This document shows positions 20,389-31,200 of a DNA stretch of 64,000 bases, in pieces (positions within the stretch are counted from its first letter, which is position 1; every line of letters begins with the position of its first letter). The translations under genes were made by a program, and so were the position numbers. The notes beneath the pieces are model-generated. The model ran no database searches. It saw nothing but the letters and a program-made list of their open reading frames with translations, and had not been told where the DNA came from. The DNA comes from Limnephilus marmoratus (lineage: Eukaryota; Arthropoda; Insecta; Trichoptera; Limnephilidae), in NCBI GenBank assembly GCA_917880885.1, contig OU862909.1, positions 34,036,405 through 34,100,404 on the forward strand. The letters are read 5' to 3'.

Positions 20389-21108
20389 ATTTTTTTAAAT
20401 CAATATGCACAAATTTATCAAGAGTACATTTTTGCGAGTCCTGTACATTTTTTAAGTTTCCTTGGTTAATAAAGCATAATATACCACCGCCCCTGGAGCT
20501 AGGGCGATATCACCCACTATTGGAATCACTGGTCTACAAACCAAGGGGTACTTTCGTCTCTCTGGGGTATTATTATATCCAACTGTGGTATTTTGCGATC
20601 GGTTGTTAGCAGAATTCTCTTATTATCCAATTAAGATTGTAATAATAAAGTTAATTTTATACGAATCAATTATTTATAATGTTGTGGATTGAAGGCTTTG
20701 TTTGTACGCAATTAACTTGAACATTGAACATAATTTCAACCAGGAAGAATTCCTGAAGTGTTCATAATATTATTTATTCTTAATTAATATTTAACGCTTT
20801 CACAACCTTATCCGTGTTTTTGTTTGTTTTAACAACCTTGAGTTTTCTGAATCATAATAATATTACCCATGTTTAAAAGATATGTAAATTAAAAAATCTT
20901 TTTATGCTATACCGCACATGAGGTTCATCTATCCGGAGTCGGTGCACTATGGTATTGTCATTGTTTTTGGTAATGTTGTGAGACCGAAGAAAGTGGGTGC
21001 TAAAATAGGCAAATGTGAGGTTAAGATGAAGCTGACTCTTCCAAATTAGTCACTAAACCTAAACAAGCAATGCTTCGACTCTGAATTGTTGTCTCAAGAT
21101 AGTGATTT
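20389..21108. other. Non-coding stretch, nothing identified
   Basis: AT-rich, with no convincing ORF or repeat border. Confidence 0.4.
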
Positions 21109-21109
21109 C

Positions 21110-21449
21110 AATTTGGGAGGTGGGAATGGGTACCGCCCCCCCTGGAACCTTCGTTGGATAACCAATACCTCTGCCATAATATACCTCTGTCACCCCAAGT
21201 GGTTCGCTACGTTTGGTGATTTAGCAGGGGTGCCCGGGTTCATGGGGTGAGGTTTGTTTAGGTCTTGAAGGCGGATGACCAGGACACACTGAACCCCAGA
21301 TTCCTAACCACCCCTTAAACCCTTTTCCTTCCCAGAATTCTCCTCTCCTTCCTTTCCTTAAAATCACCCTCAACACAGCATCCCCAAAGATGATATGGGA
21401 AATTATTTTCCTAAGGGCCTCCTTTGTGGAGCTCATGTAAAAAAAAGAG
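21110..21449 (+). mobile_element. SINE-1, short subfamily (internal deletion)
   Basis: It has the head AATTTGGGAGGTGGGAATGG then GTACCGCC, then CACCCCAAGTGGTTCGCTAC. It jumps from GGTCTTGAAGGCGGATGACC directly to AGGACACACTGAACCCCAGA. The tail is GATGATATGGGAAATTATTT, CCTAAGGGCCTCC and GGAGCTCATGTAAAAAA. The same deletion joint occurs in the copy at 38178-38490, so these form a subfamily. Confidence 0.85.
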
Positions 21450-21649
21450 ATAATATCTTAAAATTTCATTTCCAAACGAGGTACGTAGAATACAGCAAAT
21501 ATGTCTTTCCAATTTATTGAATAACTTTTGAAGGTTATTATATATTTACACATCACTGTAATATTTAAACATTGAAGACGAAGATAATATTAATAAATCT
21601 AAATGAAGCACGAAACAGAACAAGACACAGAAATTAATAAAAGGAAACG

Positions 21650-21725
21650 GTTGCAAGTGGGGATTGAAACCAGGACCCTTGCTTTACTTGGATAATATAC
21701 TGACCACTGAAATATCGAGATCTTC
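21650..21725 (-). repeat. tRNA-like sequence, SINE-type
   Basis: The minus strand has ATTTCAGTGGTCAGTATATT (A-box-like) and CCTGGTTTCAATCCCCAC (B box GGTTTCAATCC). There are about 35 bases between the boxes. The ends lack acceptor pairing. It lies beside a repeat shared with 51355-51425, suggesting a tRNA-derived SINE. Confidence 0.5.
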
Positions 21726-21929
21726 GATATCATATTTCAATTTATCAATATCATCCTCAACTATATCAGATTTAAATATCTCAGTTGTTTTTATTTATTT
21801 TTGTGTAATAGCTCATTTAATTAAAACCATTCTTATTTTTTCTCTTTGTGAACCCACGGCCCCTGGGTCGAGAACCAAAAAGCTTTCCGTTCTGCCATGG
21901 TGGTATTTATAATGAAAATGAACATTATT

Positions 21930-22275
21930 GAAAGTATGCAGGATGTTAAGGAGCGCACTTGACTTACTTTAACGAATTATTCTTGACATTATTTGAAGTG
22001 AAAAATGTAAATGAAATTTTGTTCTTCGGTGACATTTTGGTTCAACTTAAAACATAAAAAAATAAGTAGGTATTGGAAAGGTCGGGGTGAGGGGTTGGTT
22101 GGTTACTCGGCTAAGTGAACAGTGATTACATGCGAAAGTTTTTTTTTAAATTTTGCTTTTGAGGAAAAAAATATCGTCCAAAAAGTCAGCGGAGACCAAA
22201 ATTTAATTAACATTTTTTATTCCAAATAATGTCAGGAATCACTGGTAAAAATAAGTCAAGTACGTCTCTTATCAC
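21930..22275. repeat. Dispersed inverted-repeat element (related copy at 51350-51430)
   Basis: GCAGGATGTTAAGGAGCGCA, CTTGACTTAC, TCTTGACATTATTTGAAGTG and AAAAATGTAAATG (21940-22012) match 51352-51430. An inverted copy lies at about 22207-22270 (AACATTTTTTATTCCAAATA, ATGTCAGGAATCACTGG, AAGTCAAGTACGT). This is therefore a foldback arrangement around about 200 bp of unrelated sequence. Confidence 0.6.
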
Positions 22276-22545
22276 CCTGTTTATCTATTGTTATTCTACG
22301 TTAGTTTATGCTTTGTCGAGAGATCAAATAAACATTCTCCAACTCTATTCACCACTTTGAGGAAGCGTCGGAAAATTCCAATCTTGACCGTTTTAAATAC
22401 CATTTTACTGTAGAAAAAGACAAGTTGCTTAGGCGATGACCTTAATGCATCTCGGCAGTGATAATGACCATTGCAGTGATAATGACCAGCCCGGGCGTAG
22501 TCTGCTGAGAAATGTATTCAGCCTTTAGTATACGGTGTCCGGAAA
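22276..22545. other. Non-coding stretch, nothing identified
   Basis: No supported gene or repeat border. A short duplication, CAGTGATAATGACCA, is seen near 22460-22490. Confidence 0.4.
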
Positions 22546-22549
22546 GGGA

Positions 22550-22860
22550 GCAGACATGTTTTTCAAATTCAATTTTTCGAAATCAATTGTTCGAATTTCA
22601 GTTTTTCGAAAGACTAATTTTTCGAACAGCAATTGGCCGAAAGACATATTTTTAGAATTTGTTAATCAACTTTTAAATGTATATTTCATTTGCTTATGAC
22701 TAACGAGATACTGTTAGGTTAGGTTAGTTGATATTGTCTATAGTTAAATACATATTTATGTAGATTCGAAAAACTTGTGTTTCGGTCAATTGATGTTCAA
22801 AAAATAAGTTTTCGAAAAATTGCAATTCGGTTAATTTTCCTAGACCCGTTCGGAAACTCG
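22550..22860. repeat. TTCGAAA-rich quasi-palindromic repeat
   Basis: Repeated words TTTTTCGAAA, TTCGAATTTC and TTTTTCGAACAGC run into an inverted set (GATTCGAAAAACTTGTG, TTTCGGTCAATTGATG, AAAAATAAGTTTTCG). A central ACTGTTAGGTTAGGTTAGT lies between them. The layout is typical of a small foldback element. No coding. Confidence 0.6.
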
Positions 22861-23029
22861 CTCTACAACCGGGAAGTTGGTGAAGGTATTTAAAGATATA
22901 ATTAATATTTAATATATTTATAAAGATTTAATCGAATCCAAAGTAGCAATTTTTTAAGTTAAATTTGAAAAAAAAATCGGTCGCTGGGGGATTAAGATTA
23001 ATATTAGGATTAAGACTCGGCATCCCGAA

Positions 23030-23274
23030 TATTACCAATTTATAACATACCTTCCTTGAGCACTTAAGGTTTTTAAGCTCTTGAAAATATATGTTATTCT
23101 TGAAGATAATATCTATACATTTGCCATGCCGAAACTGTGATTATACGAAATTCCCTCCGTATAAAAACATCGCATAGTACCTACGCTCCGAAAATTATTT
23201 TAAACAAGTTTTTCTGTTATTTTACAATTTACATGTATGAAAAATTTCAAAGTGCTTCTTTAATTGATAGGTAC
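23030..23274 (+). repeat. Repeat A, copy 2, left half (split by an insertion)
   Basis: The sequence follows repeat A through GCCATGCCGAAACTGTG, GAAATTCCCTCCGTAT, ACGCTCCGAAAATTAT and TTTTACAATTTACATG. It then breaks at TTAA (23275) and resumes after 24910. The two halves together match the uninterrupted copy at 47830-48190. Confidence 0.85.
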
Positions 23275-23278
23275 TTAA

Positions 23279-24906
23279 CCCTTTGATTAGTGAGTTATTT
23301 TTTTGTCATCTACATCGTGGGAGTGAGTTATTTTTCAAGTTTTTCTTAATTTCTTAATCGATTTAATTAATTATCTTCTTACCTTGTTTTACTACACAAG
23401 TTAATTTCGGAGCTTTTTTATTACTATATATTACCGTTTCTTATTGAATAAGTAAGCATTACGTAAATTTACTTGGACAAATTCAGTGGTTCTCAACATT
23501 TTACAAATAGTGTTGCGAAAAAATATTTTTTTAAAATAAATGAAATGTACCGTACCTAATAAAAAGTCATAAAACATGTTACTAAAAATATAAATAAATT
23601 ATAAATTCAGTGGTTCTCAACATTTTACAAAACAAAAAGTTACAAATTTTAAATTAATAACAATGTAATAAAGAGATAATACTAAAAATAAAAAAAGTGG
23701 ATTTATTCAGTGGTTCTCAACATTTTACAAATAGTTTTTTCAAGAAAAAAATAATAAAAATATGTATAAGAACAGAAATGTACAGTAATAAAAACATAGT
23801 ACTAAAAATAAAAGTAAATTAAAAAATTCAGTGGTTCTCAACATTTCACAAATTTTCAAATTTTTAATTTTTTTTATTTACTTATATAAAAAGAAATAAT
23901 ATATGTAATAAAGGGATAAAACTAAAAATAAAAAGTGGACCTATTCAGTGGTTCTCAACATTTTACAAATAGTTTATTTTTTTTAATAAAAATATTTATA
24001 AAAGCAGAAATGTACCGTAATAAACACAAAATACTAAAAATAAGGTATAAATTCAGTGGTTCTCAACACGTGAATAATGTTAGATTTAAATTACTAGCTA
24101 AAATATTCTTTTCGTGTGGTACCTATTCCTCAAAACACGGATACATACATAATGGAATATTACATCCAACACACATAAATTTCGTGTCCTTCTTTTGCAC
24201 TGGACGAATTTTGGAATTACTGCACACAAAACATCTCCTACGTGTCCTACCTACGGTAGCAACGGTAGCGCCCTACTGTTGCTTCGTCGTATGCCCCGGG
24301 CACGATGGATTCCTGGAAGCGAACTGGAATTGATTCCTGGAACTGAACAAAAGTGCTTGACGACTGCGCTTTATTTTATTTTCTTGTTTATAAATAAAAA
24401 AATTTATTTTTGAAAACACTATTTGTAAAATGTTTGAGAGCCACTGGATTAGTCCACTTTTTTATTTTTAGTTTGATCCCTTTATTATTGTATATTTCTT
24501 TTTATACAAATAAAAAAATCAAAATTTTTGAAAACTTTTTATTTGTAAAACGTTGAGAGCCACTGGATTAGTCCACTTTTTTTATTTTTAGTATTATCCC
24601 TTTATTATTGTGCATTTCTTTCTATATAAATAAATTAATAAAAATTTTTGAAAACTTTTTATTTGTAAAATGTTGAAAGCCACTGGATTACGTAATCTGT
24701 AACGTGAAATACGTAACAATTTTGGTAAAAACGTGTAAAAATGTCTGACAAATATATTTGTATTATTTATAAATCATAATTTAATCGAAATTACAAACAC
24801 GGCATAGAAAAAACTAAATAAAGTCGTGCTGCCGCACGTATGCGACAATACTCTATTTGGATCGTCCGAGTGCTGCCGCATACGTGCGGCAATACTCCTC
24901 AAAGGG
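23279..24906. mobile_element. piggyBac-like non-autonomous element, TTAA target duplication
   Basis: The insertion into repeat A is flanked by TTAA (23275-23278 and 24907-24910). It has inverted ends CCCTTTGA / TCAAAGGG. Near the right end lies GTGCTGCCGCATACGTGCGG, with a near copy just before it (CTGCCGCACGTATGCGAC). The empty site is known from other repeat A copies. No transposase is present. The interior is occupied by the CAGTGGTTCTCAAC array. Confidence 0.85.
23480..24700. repeat. Array of hAT-like termini: six direct and three inverted copies
   Basis: ATTCAGTGGTTCTCAACATT followed by TTACAAA occurs near 23480, 23605, 23706, 23827, 23943 and 24051. The inverse, TTTGTAAAATGTTGAGAGCC plus ACTGGATTA, occurs near 24423, 24543 and 24663. 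Between copies lies AT-rich sequence with ACTAAAAATAAAAA and GTAATAAA words, making units of about 110-125 bp. CAGTGGTTCTCAAC is a classic hAT terminal inverted repeat start. Open frames at 23935-24413 are by-products. Confidence 0.85.
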
Positions 24907-24910
24907 TTAA

Positions 24911-25130
24911 GACATTTCCCGCGAGATTTTTGCTCTTTTGTAAACGAGTCGTGTTTTATTAAAAGTTTTTCACAATTTTTACTTAATTATTATATTTTTT
25001 AATATTACCGCGCTCCCTCTAACATTCGTATATTTGCATATCTCCCATTCTTCTTCTTTTTGCTTACTACTGGGCTTTAATGTTTTTTAAAATGCGTCGA
25101 AGCCCAGAACTGGGTCCAAAATTATTTTAA
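24911..25130 (+). repeat. Repeat A, copy 2, right half
   Basis: It resumes with GACATTTCCCGCGAGATTTT, TGCTCTTTTGTAAACGAGTC, GTGTTTTATTAAAAG and CCGCGCTCCCTCTAACATTC. It ends with TTCTTCTTTTTGCTTACTAC and TGGGCTTTAATG, matching the right portion of the other copies. Confidence 0.8.
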
Positions 25131-25671
25131 TCCCTTAGTTGCCGAAAAAGGAAAAAAAATAAAAAAACATTAATGTTCTGATCGAAAAACAATATTTTTT
25201 GGTTTCTCTTTATGATGTAGATTCACCGGTTTCCCGCTTGTTCTATGAGTTTCCGGACACCGTAGCTACTATTCAAGATCTTATATATAATCGCTTTGAA
25301 AACTTTACGGCATTGTTGAAACAAAATTGGCATCAATTAACGATGCCAATTTTGTTTGTGTGTGAATGTGCCGTAACTTTATTGCTGTGTTATTTATGCA
25401 TTATTAACGAAAATCGTTAATTATAGCACTTTTTTCACACAGTTTCTAGTATCCGGCAACATAGATACTAAAACTGCGTGTTATATTGAAAAAATAAAAT
25501 GTAGCTTTAACAGTGGCATATCAACTGGCAGGGCGGAATGTGATGAAATGAAAAAGAATAATATGCTAAATTTTGAACATTTCGACGCCATAAATGTCTT
25601 AATTTAAAGAAGGATGAGAAGTCTCTAGTTGTAACATGCTGAATAATTTAATAAAAAGTTGACTAGCTTTC
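25131..25671. other. Non-coding stretch with a short inverted repeat
   Basis: AAAATTGGCATCAATTAACG and ATGCCAATTTTGT near 25323-25355 form a small palindrome. A 73-codon plus-strand frame over it has no recognised domain. Confidence 0.35.
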
Positions 25672-25674
25672 TTA

Positions 25675-27156
25675 GGGCGCGTTCAGACGTTTCGATTTTT
25701 GTTGATCCACTTTTATTTAACGTAATTATTTGAAATGGGTGTGGTATAATACAAAATCTTTTTTGAAAATTTAACAAATCTGCCAACGACCTATGGAATA
25801 ACCTTATTATACTAAAAATTAAAAAAAATCTCAAAATTTATTACATGCGAATGCTAGATAAAAGAACAATCTTTCGAAATCCATTTATAATTTTTTGTGG
25901 AAAAGAGTCAATACGTCTAAAATCTGATTTGAAAATGACATATTTCTGGTTTTCTCTGGTAATGCCCTCTTAATTCGGTAAGTTAAGTTTTTCGATATTA
26001 TAATTGATTTGGTGGAGATTATGAGTAATCTTTATTGTACCAGATATAGGATAGGTACACACTTTTACACATAACTGCATACTCCAATCACATTTCACTT
26101 TTTCGGAGATGTCTGACTAATCAACTGGAAGATCGAGTAAGAAACCTATGTCATTTTAGGGATTACCGTGTGGAGGGAAGGATTGGAAGGGAAGGATTGG
26201 AAGTTCTGGGAAGATTATGTTCACACGTTTCAATTTAAGTAGAACCGAATTTGACATTCAAGATGGCGCCAACTGAAATTGTCAGTGCGTTCGTCTCTCT
26301 AACTTCTGAGGTTCTGCGAGACGAGCTCGAGAAAAGCATAAAAAACGTCATATTTGGGCGAGAAAATGGGTCATGAGGAGTGAATTAGGCGCATCCAACA
26401 CAATTTTGAAAGAGATGGCCCTAGAAGACTCCGAAGGATATAGAAATCACTTGACGATGACAGTTTGATGAGCTGCTTTCCAAAATTGGCGATAAAATTT
26501 TTTAGAGATGTTTAAATTAATAATAATTACTACTAACTACAGTAACCGGCAAGGAAATAATGCATATTTCGTTAAAGTTAGCTTTATCATAACCTAAAAA
26601 CGACAACGCCAAATGTCAAAGTTTGACATAGGTAGTTATTGTTATAAGATTTGTACAAATTGTTTTTTTCTTTTAATTTACGCGTATTAATAGTGACGCA
26701 TGTCTCCGAATATTTACCGCTATTTTCTGTCATTATCATAATATATTGGGTAGGTATCTAGTGTAAATGAAACACATATTATTTATTGCAGTATCACGGG
26801 CATTTCTATTTTTGTACACTTCTTGCTTTTGATCCCAAAGACAGGGATGCATAAATCTGAATATCAAATCATTCGACCATTTCAGATATTTTTTCGTTGA
26901 AACGGATTCCATGACGGTAAAAACTAGGAATGTCTAAACGAATATTGACAAAAATGTTTGACGTCTACTTGTGACCGCGAGTAACTATGGTAACCAAGAT
27001 GGTGCGGTCATACTCGAACGTCAAAAGTAGACAGGCTATCAACTTTAGCTAGTCAACAAAAAACTCGTTCAACTTTGTTGAAAGAAGGTTCACACCTGTC
27101 AATATGCTTTCAAGTGTCGAGTTGATCAACTAAAATTGAACCGTGTGAACCGGCTA
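25675..27156. mobile_element. Harbinger-like element or nested MITEs, TTA duplication
   Basis: The left end is TTA then GGGCGCGTTCAGACG, with TTGTTGATC about 12 bases further in. The right end inverts to TAGCCGGTTCACACG followed by a TTTTAGTTGATC block, and TTA follows it. A third GTTCACACGTTTCAATTT motif at about 26219 hints at a nested second copy. No transposase was recognised. The element contains the 25728-25972 segment shared with 17.6-18.26 kb. Confidence 0.55.
25728..25976. repeat. Third copy of the segment duplicated at 17.6-18.26 kb
   Basis: ATTTGAAATGGGTGTGGTAT through CAACGACCTATGGAATAACC, AATCCATTTATAATTTTTTG and TGACATATTTCTGGTTTTCT to GCCCTCTTAA matches 17580-17770 plus 18203-18260 with few differences. 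In this copy the segment follows a different left neighbour. Confidence 0.85.
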
Positions 27157-27254
27157 TTATAGGTGCAATATTTTATATGCCAGGGGTCAGCAAACGTCAG
27201 GGCAACAAATGTTTCTATTTTTGATACTGACAATTCGTGGTGGGTGGAATTCAA

Positions 27255-28093
27255 TTATAATAATTTATTTTATTTATTTATTTAAACGCCCATAGGATAG
27301 GGCTTTTACATAATATGAATGCAGTACATTTTTTTTAATTACAGTGAAAATAATGGGTTTACAAAATACAATACACAATACAAGTAACATAATATTTGTT
27401 AAAAACAAAATATAGATTACATAAAATATAAGGGTTAAAAAAAAAAAAAATTTAGGTTACATAAAATATTAGCGTTAACAAAATACAGGTATCATAAAAT
27501 ATAAGAAACAAAATATAGTCCATAAAATATATGAGTTGACATAAAGCAGGTAATGTTTAAAATTGTTGTTCACATTAGTTTATGGGATAGGTAGAAATAA
27601 ATAGTTGGCACATATGGCGTTTGAAGTTTGCTAAGTTCAAATTATTGTCAAATACATCCAGATTGTTTAAGTATTTGTTACCAAGAATATGCAAACGTTG
27701 TATTGGAGAATGTAAATCATAGTTCGAATGAGACGTACGTGTATAAAATGTCAATGTTTGTCTAGTTGTTCGTGTAGGTACATGTAAATTTATTAATTGC
27801 AGGAGTTCACAACTGTCGAATTTAGAGTTTAATAATTTTAATAAAAAGGTTAGGTCGTTTATTTTTCGTCTGTTTTCTAATGTTGGAATATTTAAAGTAT
27901 TCATTAACGACGGGTAATTTATGTGCTCTAAAGGGATGTTAAGTTTAAAATTTACGAAACGTAGAAATTATCTTTGAATTCTTTCAATAGTATGAATATG
28001 AATTTTGTAGAAGGGCGACCAGACTATGGAGTTATATTCTATTAGGCTTCTAACAAGGGATGTGTACAGTAGTTTAATGATTTGTAACGATTC
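27255..28093 (-). mobile_element. LINE-B fragment: RT C-terminal region and 3' end
   Basis: The minus strand encodes a degraded C-terminal RT tail. 'SLIEYNSIVWSPFY' (upstream of 27904) is followed by a stop within 'IERIQR*FLRF', then an open frame of 109 codons (27904-27575) with 'LLNSKFDSCELLQLINLHVP'. 'EYxSxVWSP' is the thumb-region motif seen in Jockey/CR1-type elements. The 3' end is a TTTATTTATTTA run (as read on +) at about 27262-27282. It is 5' truncated and not functional. Confidence 0.8.
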
Positions 28094-28099
28094 AAAGTA

Positions 28100-28272
28100 T
28101 AAATAATATAATAAAACACACATAAAACTTATTTCCACTTAATTTTTTTTTTTATCATAACCGGTTTCAGCTTGTGAAAGTCATCTTTAGACTGGTTAAA
28201 TATTTACTTGATCCAGAGTTTATGTAGATAACATATGGGGGAGAGGGAGGGGGATAGTTTACAAGTATTTAA
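28100..28272. repeat. Penelope-like terminus relic, copy 1
   Basis: It contains ATAACCGGTTTCAGCTTGTG, AAAGTCATCTTTAGACTGG and AGTTTATGTAGATAACATAT, then a G-rich GGGGGAGAGGGAGGGGGATA and GTTTACAAG. The same order occurs at 40268-40440. On the minus strand the first part reads AAGATGA, a CTT/AAG mini-stem, CTGAAAC, which resembles a decayed hammerhead core. Orientation relative to a parent element is unknown. Confidence 0.55.
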
Positions 28273-28494
28273 ACCAAGGAAGAAACTATATAAATTGAAT
28301 AAAATTATTGTAAACTTCCTCCTTACCCCTACTATGACATTTGAGGCGTATCTGACGTATTAAGCGGAAATAAATTTTATTTATATTATTGTAAAAATAT
28401 GTATTTATGGAAGAATGGTCGCTAATCACACAATAAAATTTTTTGGGCGAAGTTTTGAATCTCCGTTTTCTTATATTTTGGATTTTTTTGTACA

Positions 28495-29012
28495 ATAGCT
28501 CCTGTTTACCAATAGGAGGCCCTGAGAAAAAAACCCTCAGGGCTTGTCTCATCTTTAGGGTGCTGTGTTTGTGTGTAGGGCCTTTTAAAGGAAAGAAAGG
28601 ATAGGAAGTTCTGGGAAGGAAAAAAATATGAAGGGTGGGTAGGAATCTGTGGGTCAATTTGTCCTAGAGTGACGGATGTACGAATCCATCCCTCCCACTG
28701 CGGTGTAAGGAGATGGGTCGAGAGAGTCCGGCTGAAGAGGTCTAGGTTAGATCTCTCTCAACCAGTCTCTCTCGATCCGGCTCGCCTCGGAATACGTGGG
28801 TAAATGCTTTCGCTATTAAGAAACAAACAAATTTCGCTATTAAAAAACAAAAAAGTCGAGACAAACCCCAACTCACCCCATGGACCCAGGTACCCCTGCC
28901 AAGTCACCAAACGTGGCGAACCACTTGGGGTGACCTATGGCAGGAATGTTGCTAATCCAATAAATGGTTCCCGGGGCTGCGGTAAATCTGCCCATACCTG
29001 CCTACCAAACAA
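28495..29012 (-). mobile_element. SINE-1 copy, inverted relative to the one at 30.03 kb
   Basis: On the minus strand it runs from TTTGGTAGGCAGGTATGGGC through TAGGTCACCCCAAGTGGTTC, AGACTGGTTGAGAGAGATCT and GGTCGAGAGAGTCC-type words. The tail has CCTGAGGGTTTTTTTCTCAGG and GGAGCTATTG. It contains a local expansion (AATTTCGCTATTAAAAAACA and a near repeat, 28808-28850). It shares diagnostic variants with 30030-30455, so the two belong to one subfamily. Confidence 0.8.
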
Positions 29013-30029
29013 GGGAAATGTAGTGCCCGTGCATTGTCATTCCGAAAATTAGTGGTTTTATGAAAATATATTTTTTGGCTATATATATTGGGCTTCACGT
29101 TTAAAAAATAAGAAAACTTTTGTTGCTCTTCTTAAAATGCGTATAAAAGTAGGTTCCTGACATAGGTTTGTTTCTTACGAACTTACTGATAGATTTCCTT
29201 ACGTTCTGATTGATGGGTAGCCCCGGAGTTACGCCTCTGTGAGTTCAACACCGTTTTTTATGGTTATTTTGGTAACACCATGTTGTATGGGGGGCAATAC
29301 CGTACTTTGATGTTCATTATAATTGCGAGATTTAAACGGTATTTTTTTACTGTTTCGGTTTTTACGTGTTGATTGGAACATAGGTTCAGATACCACGCTG
29401 ACGTGAGAATAAACCCAAATTTTGTATGGAAAATCTGGAATTTGGTTTGATTTATTGAAAAGATTATTTTATCATCTTGAAATCTTCGTAATCACGCACG
29501 TTGATTGTTGAATTAGCAGCCATTGGTGGCTGTGTGAACGGGTATTTAACTCGACCTACATTGTGTTACTCGACAGAGCGCTGTGATCATTAGGTCATAA
29601 TGATTATTGTTCAATAATTCTTATTTCTTATGCAATTCATTGTTGATGAACAGATGTTCGTGAAGAGTGGAATCTTAAGTGTAGTTTTGTAATTTTTAGT
29701 GTTAGAGGAACAACGGGGAATACAAAATAACACATTTTTATTTGGTAGGTACCTTTTGAACTGGTAGATTTTGAACTGTCCAGATCCAGTGAGTGTGTGG
29801 CTTCCTCAAATAAGGGACTGTTGTGAGCCTGATGCAGAAGAGGGGAGGTAAAAAGGAGAGGAGGTAAATGGGGAAGATTTTCGTTTATTCATATATGGTA
29901 CCTGGTAATTCGTTCCAGAGCAGAAGATATTCGTAGTGTCGGTCTGGCAAGAGCCCACCCCCCATAATTTAGAACCGTAACATTGCGTTTTCTGAATTGT
30001 CCAAAGCTATATTTAGTGACCAGATACGA
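29013..30029. other. Non-coding stretch between two SINE-1 copies
   Basis: No supported gene. 29885-29965 on the minus strand reads like a decayed LINE tail ('LWNELPG'), too short to call. The rest is AT-rich. Confidence 0.35.
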
Positions 30030-30456
30030 ATAGCCTCCGCCATAGGTCACCCCGAGTGGTTCGTTACGTTTGGTAACTTAGCAGGGGTGCTCTGTTCATG
30101 GGGTGAGTTGGGGTTTGTCTCGGTCTTAGTAGCGAAAGCGTTTGCCAACGTATTCCGAGGAGAGCCGGATCGGGAGAGACTGGTTGAGAGAGATCTAACC
30201 TATATCTCTCCAGCCGGACTCTCTCGACCAATCGCCTTATACCGCAGTGGGAGGGATGGAGTCGTACATCCGTCACTCTTGGACAAATTGACCTACAGAT
30301 TCCTACCCACCCTTCATATTTTTTTCCTTCCCAGAACTTCCTCTCCTTTCTTTCCTTAAAAAGGCCCTCCGCACAGCATATACAAAGATGACATAGACCC
30401 TGAGAGTAATTATATTCCTCAGGGCCTCCTGTATGGGGCTAATGTAAAAAAAACGA
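30030..30456 (+). mobile_element. SINE-1 copy, head truncated
   Basis: It starts within the body (TCCGCCATAGGTCACCCCGA, GTGGTTCGTTACGTTTGGTA). It continues through GAGCCGGATCGGGAGAGACT, a CTCTCGACC block, the tail CCTTAAAAAGGCCCTCC, GATGACATAGACCCTGAG and GGGGCTAATGTAAAAAAAA. It forms a long potential hairpin with the inverted copy at 28.5-29.0 kb. Confidence 0.85.
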
Positions 30457-31200
30457 GTGTGCTTTAGACCACACGACTGAAGTAAAACTTCACTAACTTA
30501 TATCTCCCTCTCAACTTCCGTTCGCCTCGCCCGATCACACTTTTCGTATCGTTCTCGTCACGCATTCACCAGCTTACTCCCCAAGTCAAGCATGCGTAAA
30601 GAAGTTTTACTTCAAAAACTTTCTAACCTTCTTCTTCAATTTCTACTTCTCGTCATCCCTTTGCTTCCCACTTACATTCCCAAAAAAATTGGAATTTTAC
30701 ATCTGCTTCAAAGTTTCTACTTCAACACGAATGTTTTCACTTTTTGTGTGGTTTGTGTGAATCGGCGAATGAGCATCTTACAAACGAACACACGTTGTAC
30801 CTCTACGCATTAGTTCCCTTACATTGCATTTTCCAGATGCACTTTCTTTTTTTACATTGAGTTCATGCAGGCAGACAAGTGAATTACTCTTTGATTTTCT
30901 CGAAATGCTCGAAGCGCGACGACTGTGGCTGATTTTCAATTCGAGGCACATACGATAATTTAATGTAATGTATCGACAGCTATAAAGATTTATGGTGTAA
31001 CACGGATATCTTATTTTTTTAATTGTATACATTTAGTTCATGTCCCGGGGTTATTTTATGCCGTATATACTAATTAATATCTTATAATAAGTAGCAAATG
31101 AAAAGTTAAAAAAAATATTGGTATAGTTGATTATAGTAGTATGTGATGCTCTTCAGTTTATTTTAATCGCTTCCCACTAAACACAGAACGAGTAGAACAT
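30457..31200. other. Probable repeat at 30.47-30.63 kb, then unassigned intron
   Basis: CTGAAGTAAAACTTCAC (about 30478) and AAGAAGTTTTACTTCAAAAA (about 30600) are inverted relative to each other and resemble the ends of element T. The rest of the stretch is AT-rich and directly precedes the RAB3GAP1 terminal intron end. Confidence 0.4.

Noticed and set aside
23480..24700. CRISPR-like array (regularly spaced identical repeats)
   Set aside because: Repeats occur in both orientations, match a hAT terminus, have related (not unique) spacers and lie in a eukaryotic genome.
27182..27260. Complete hAT element starting CAGGGGTCAGCAAACG
   Set aside because: Only one end was recognised and no matching right end or 8-bp duplication was found. 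It is mentioned only as a related short repeat with 40.62 kb.
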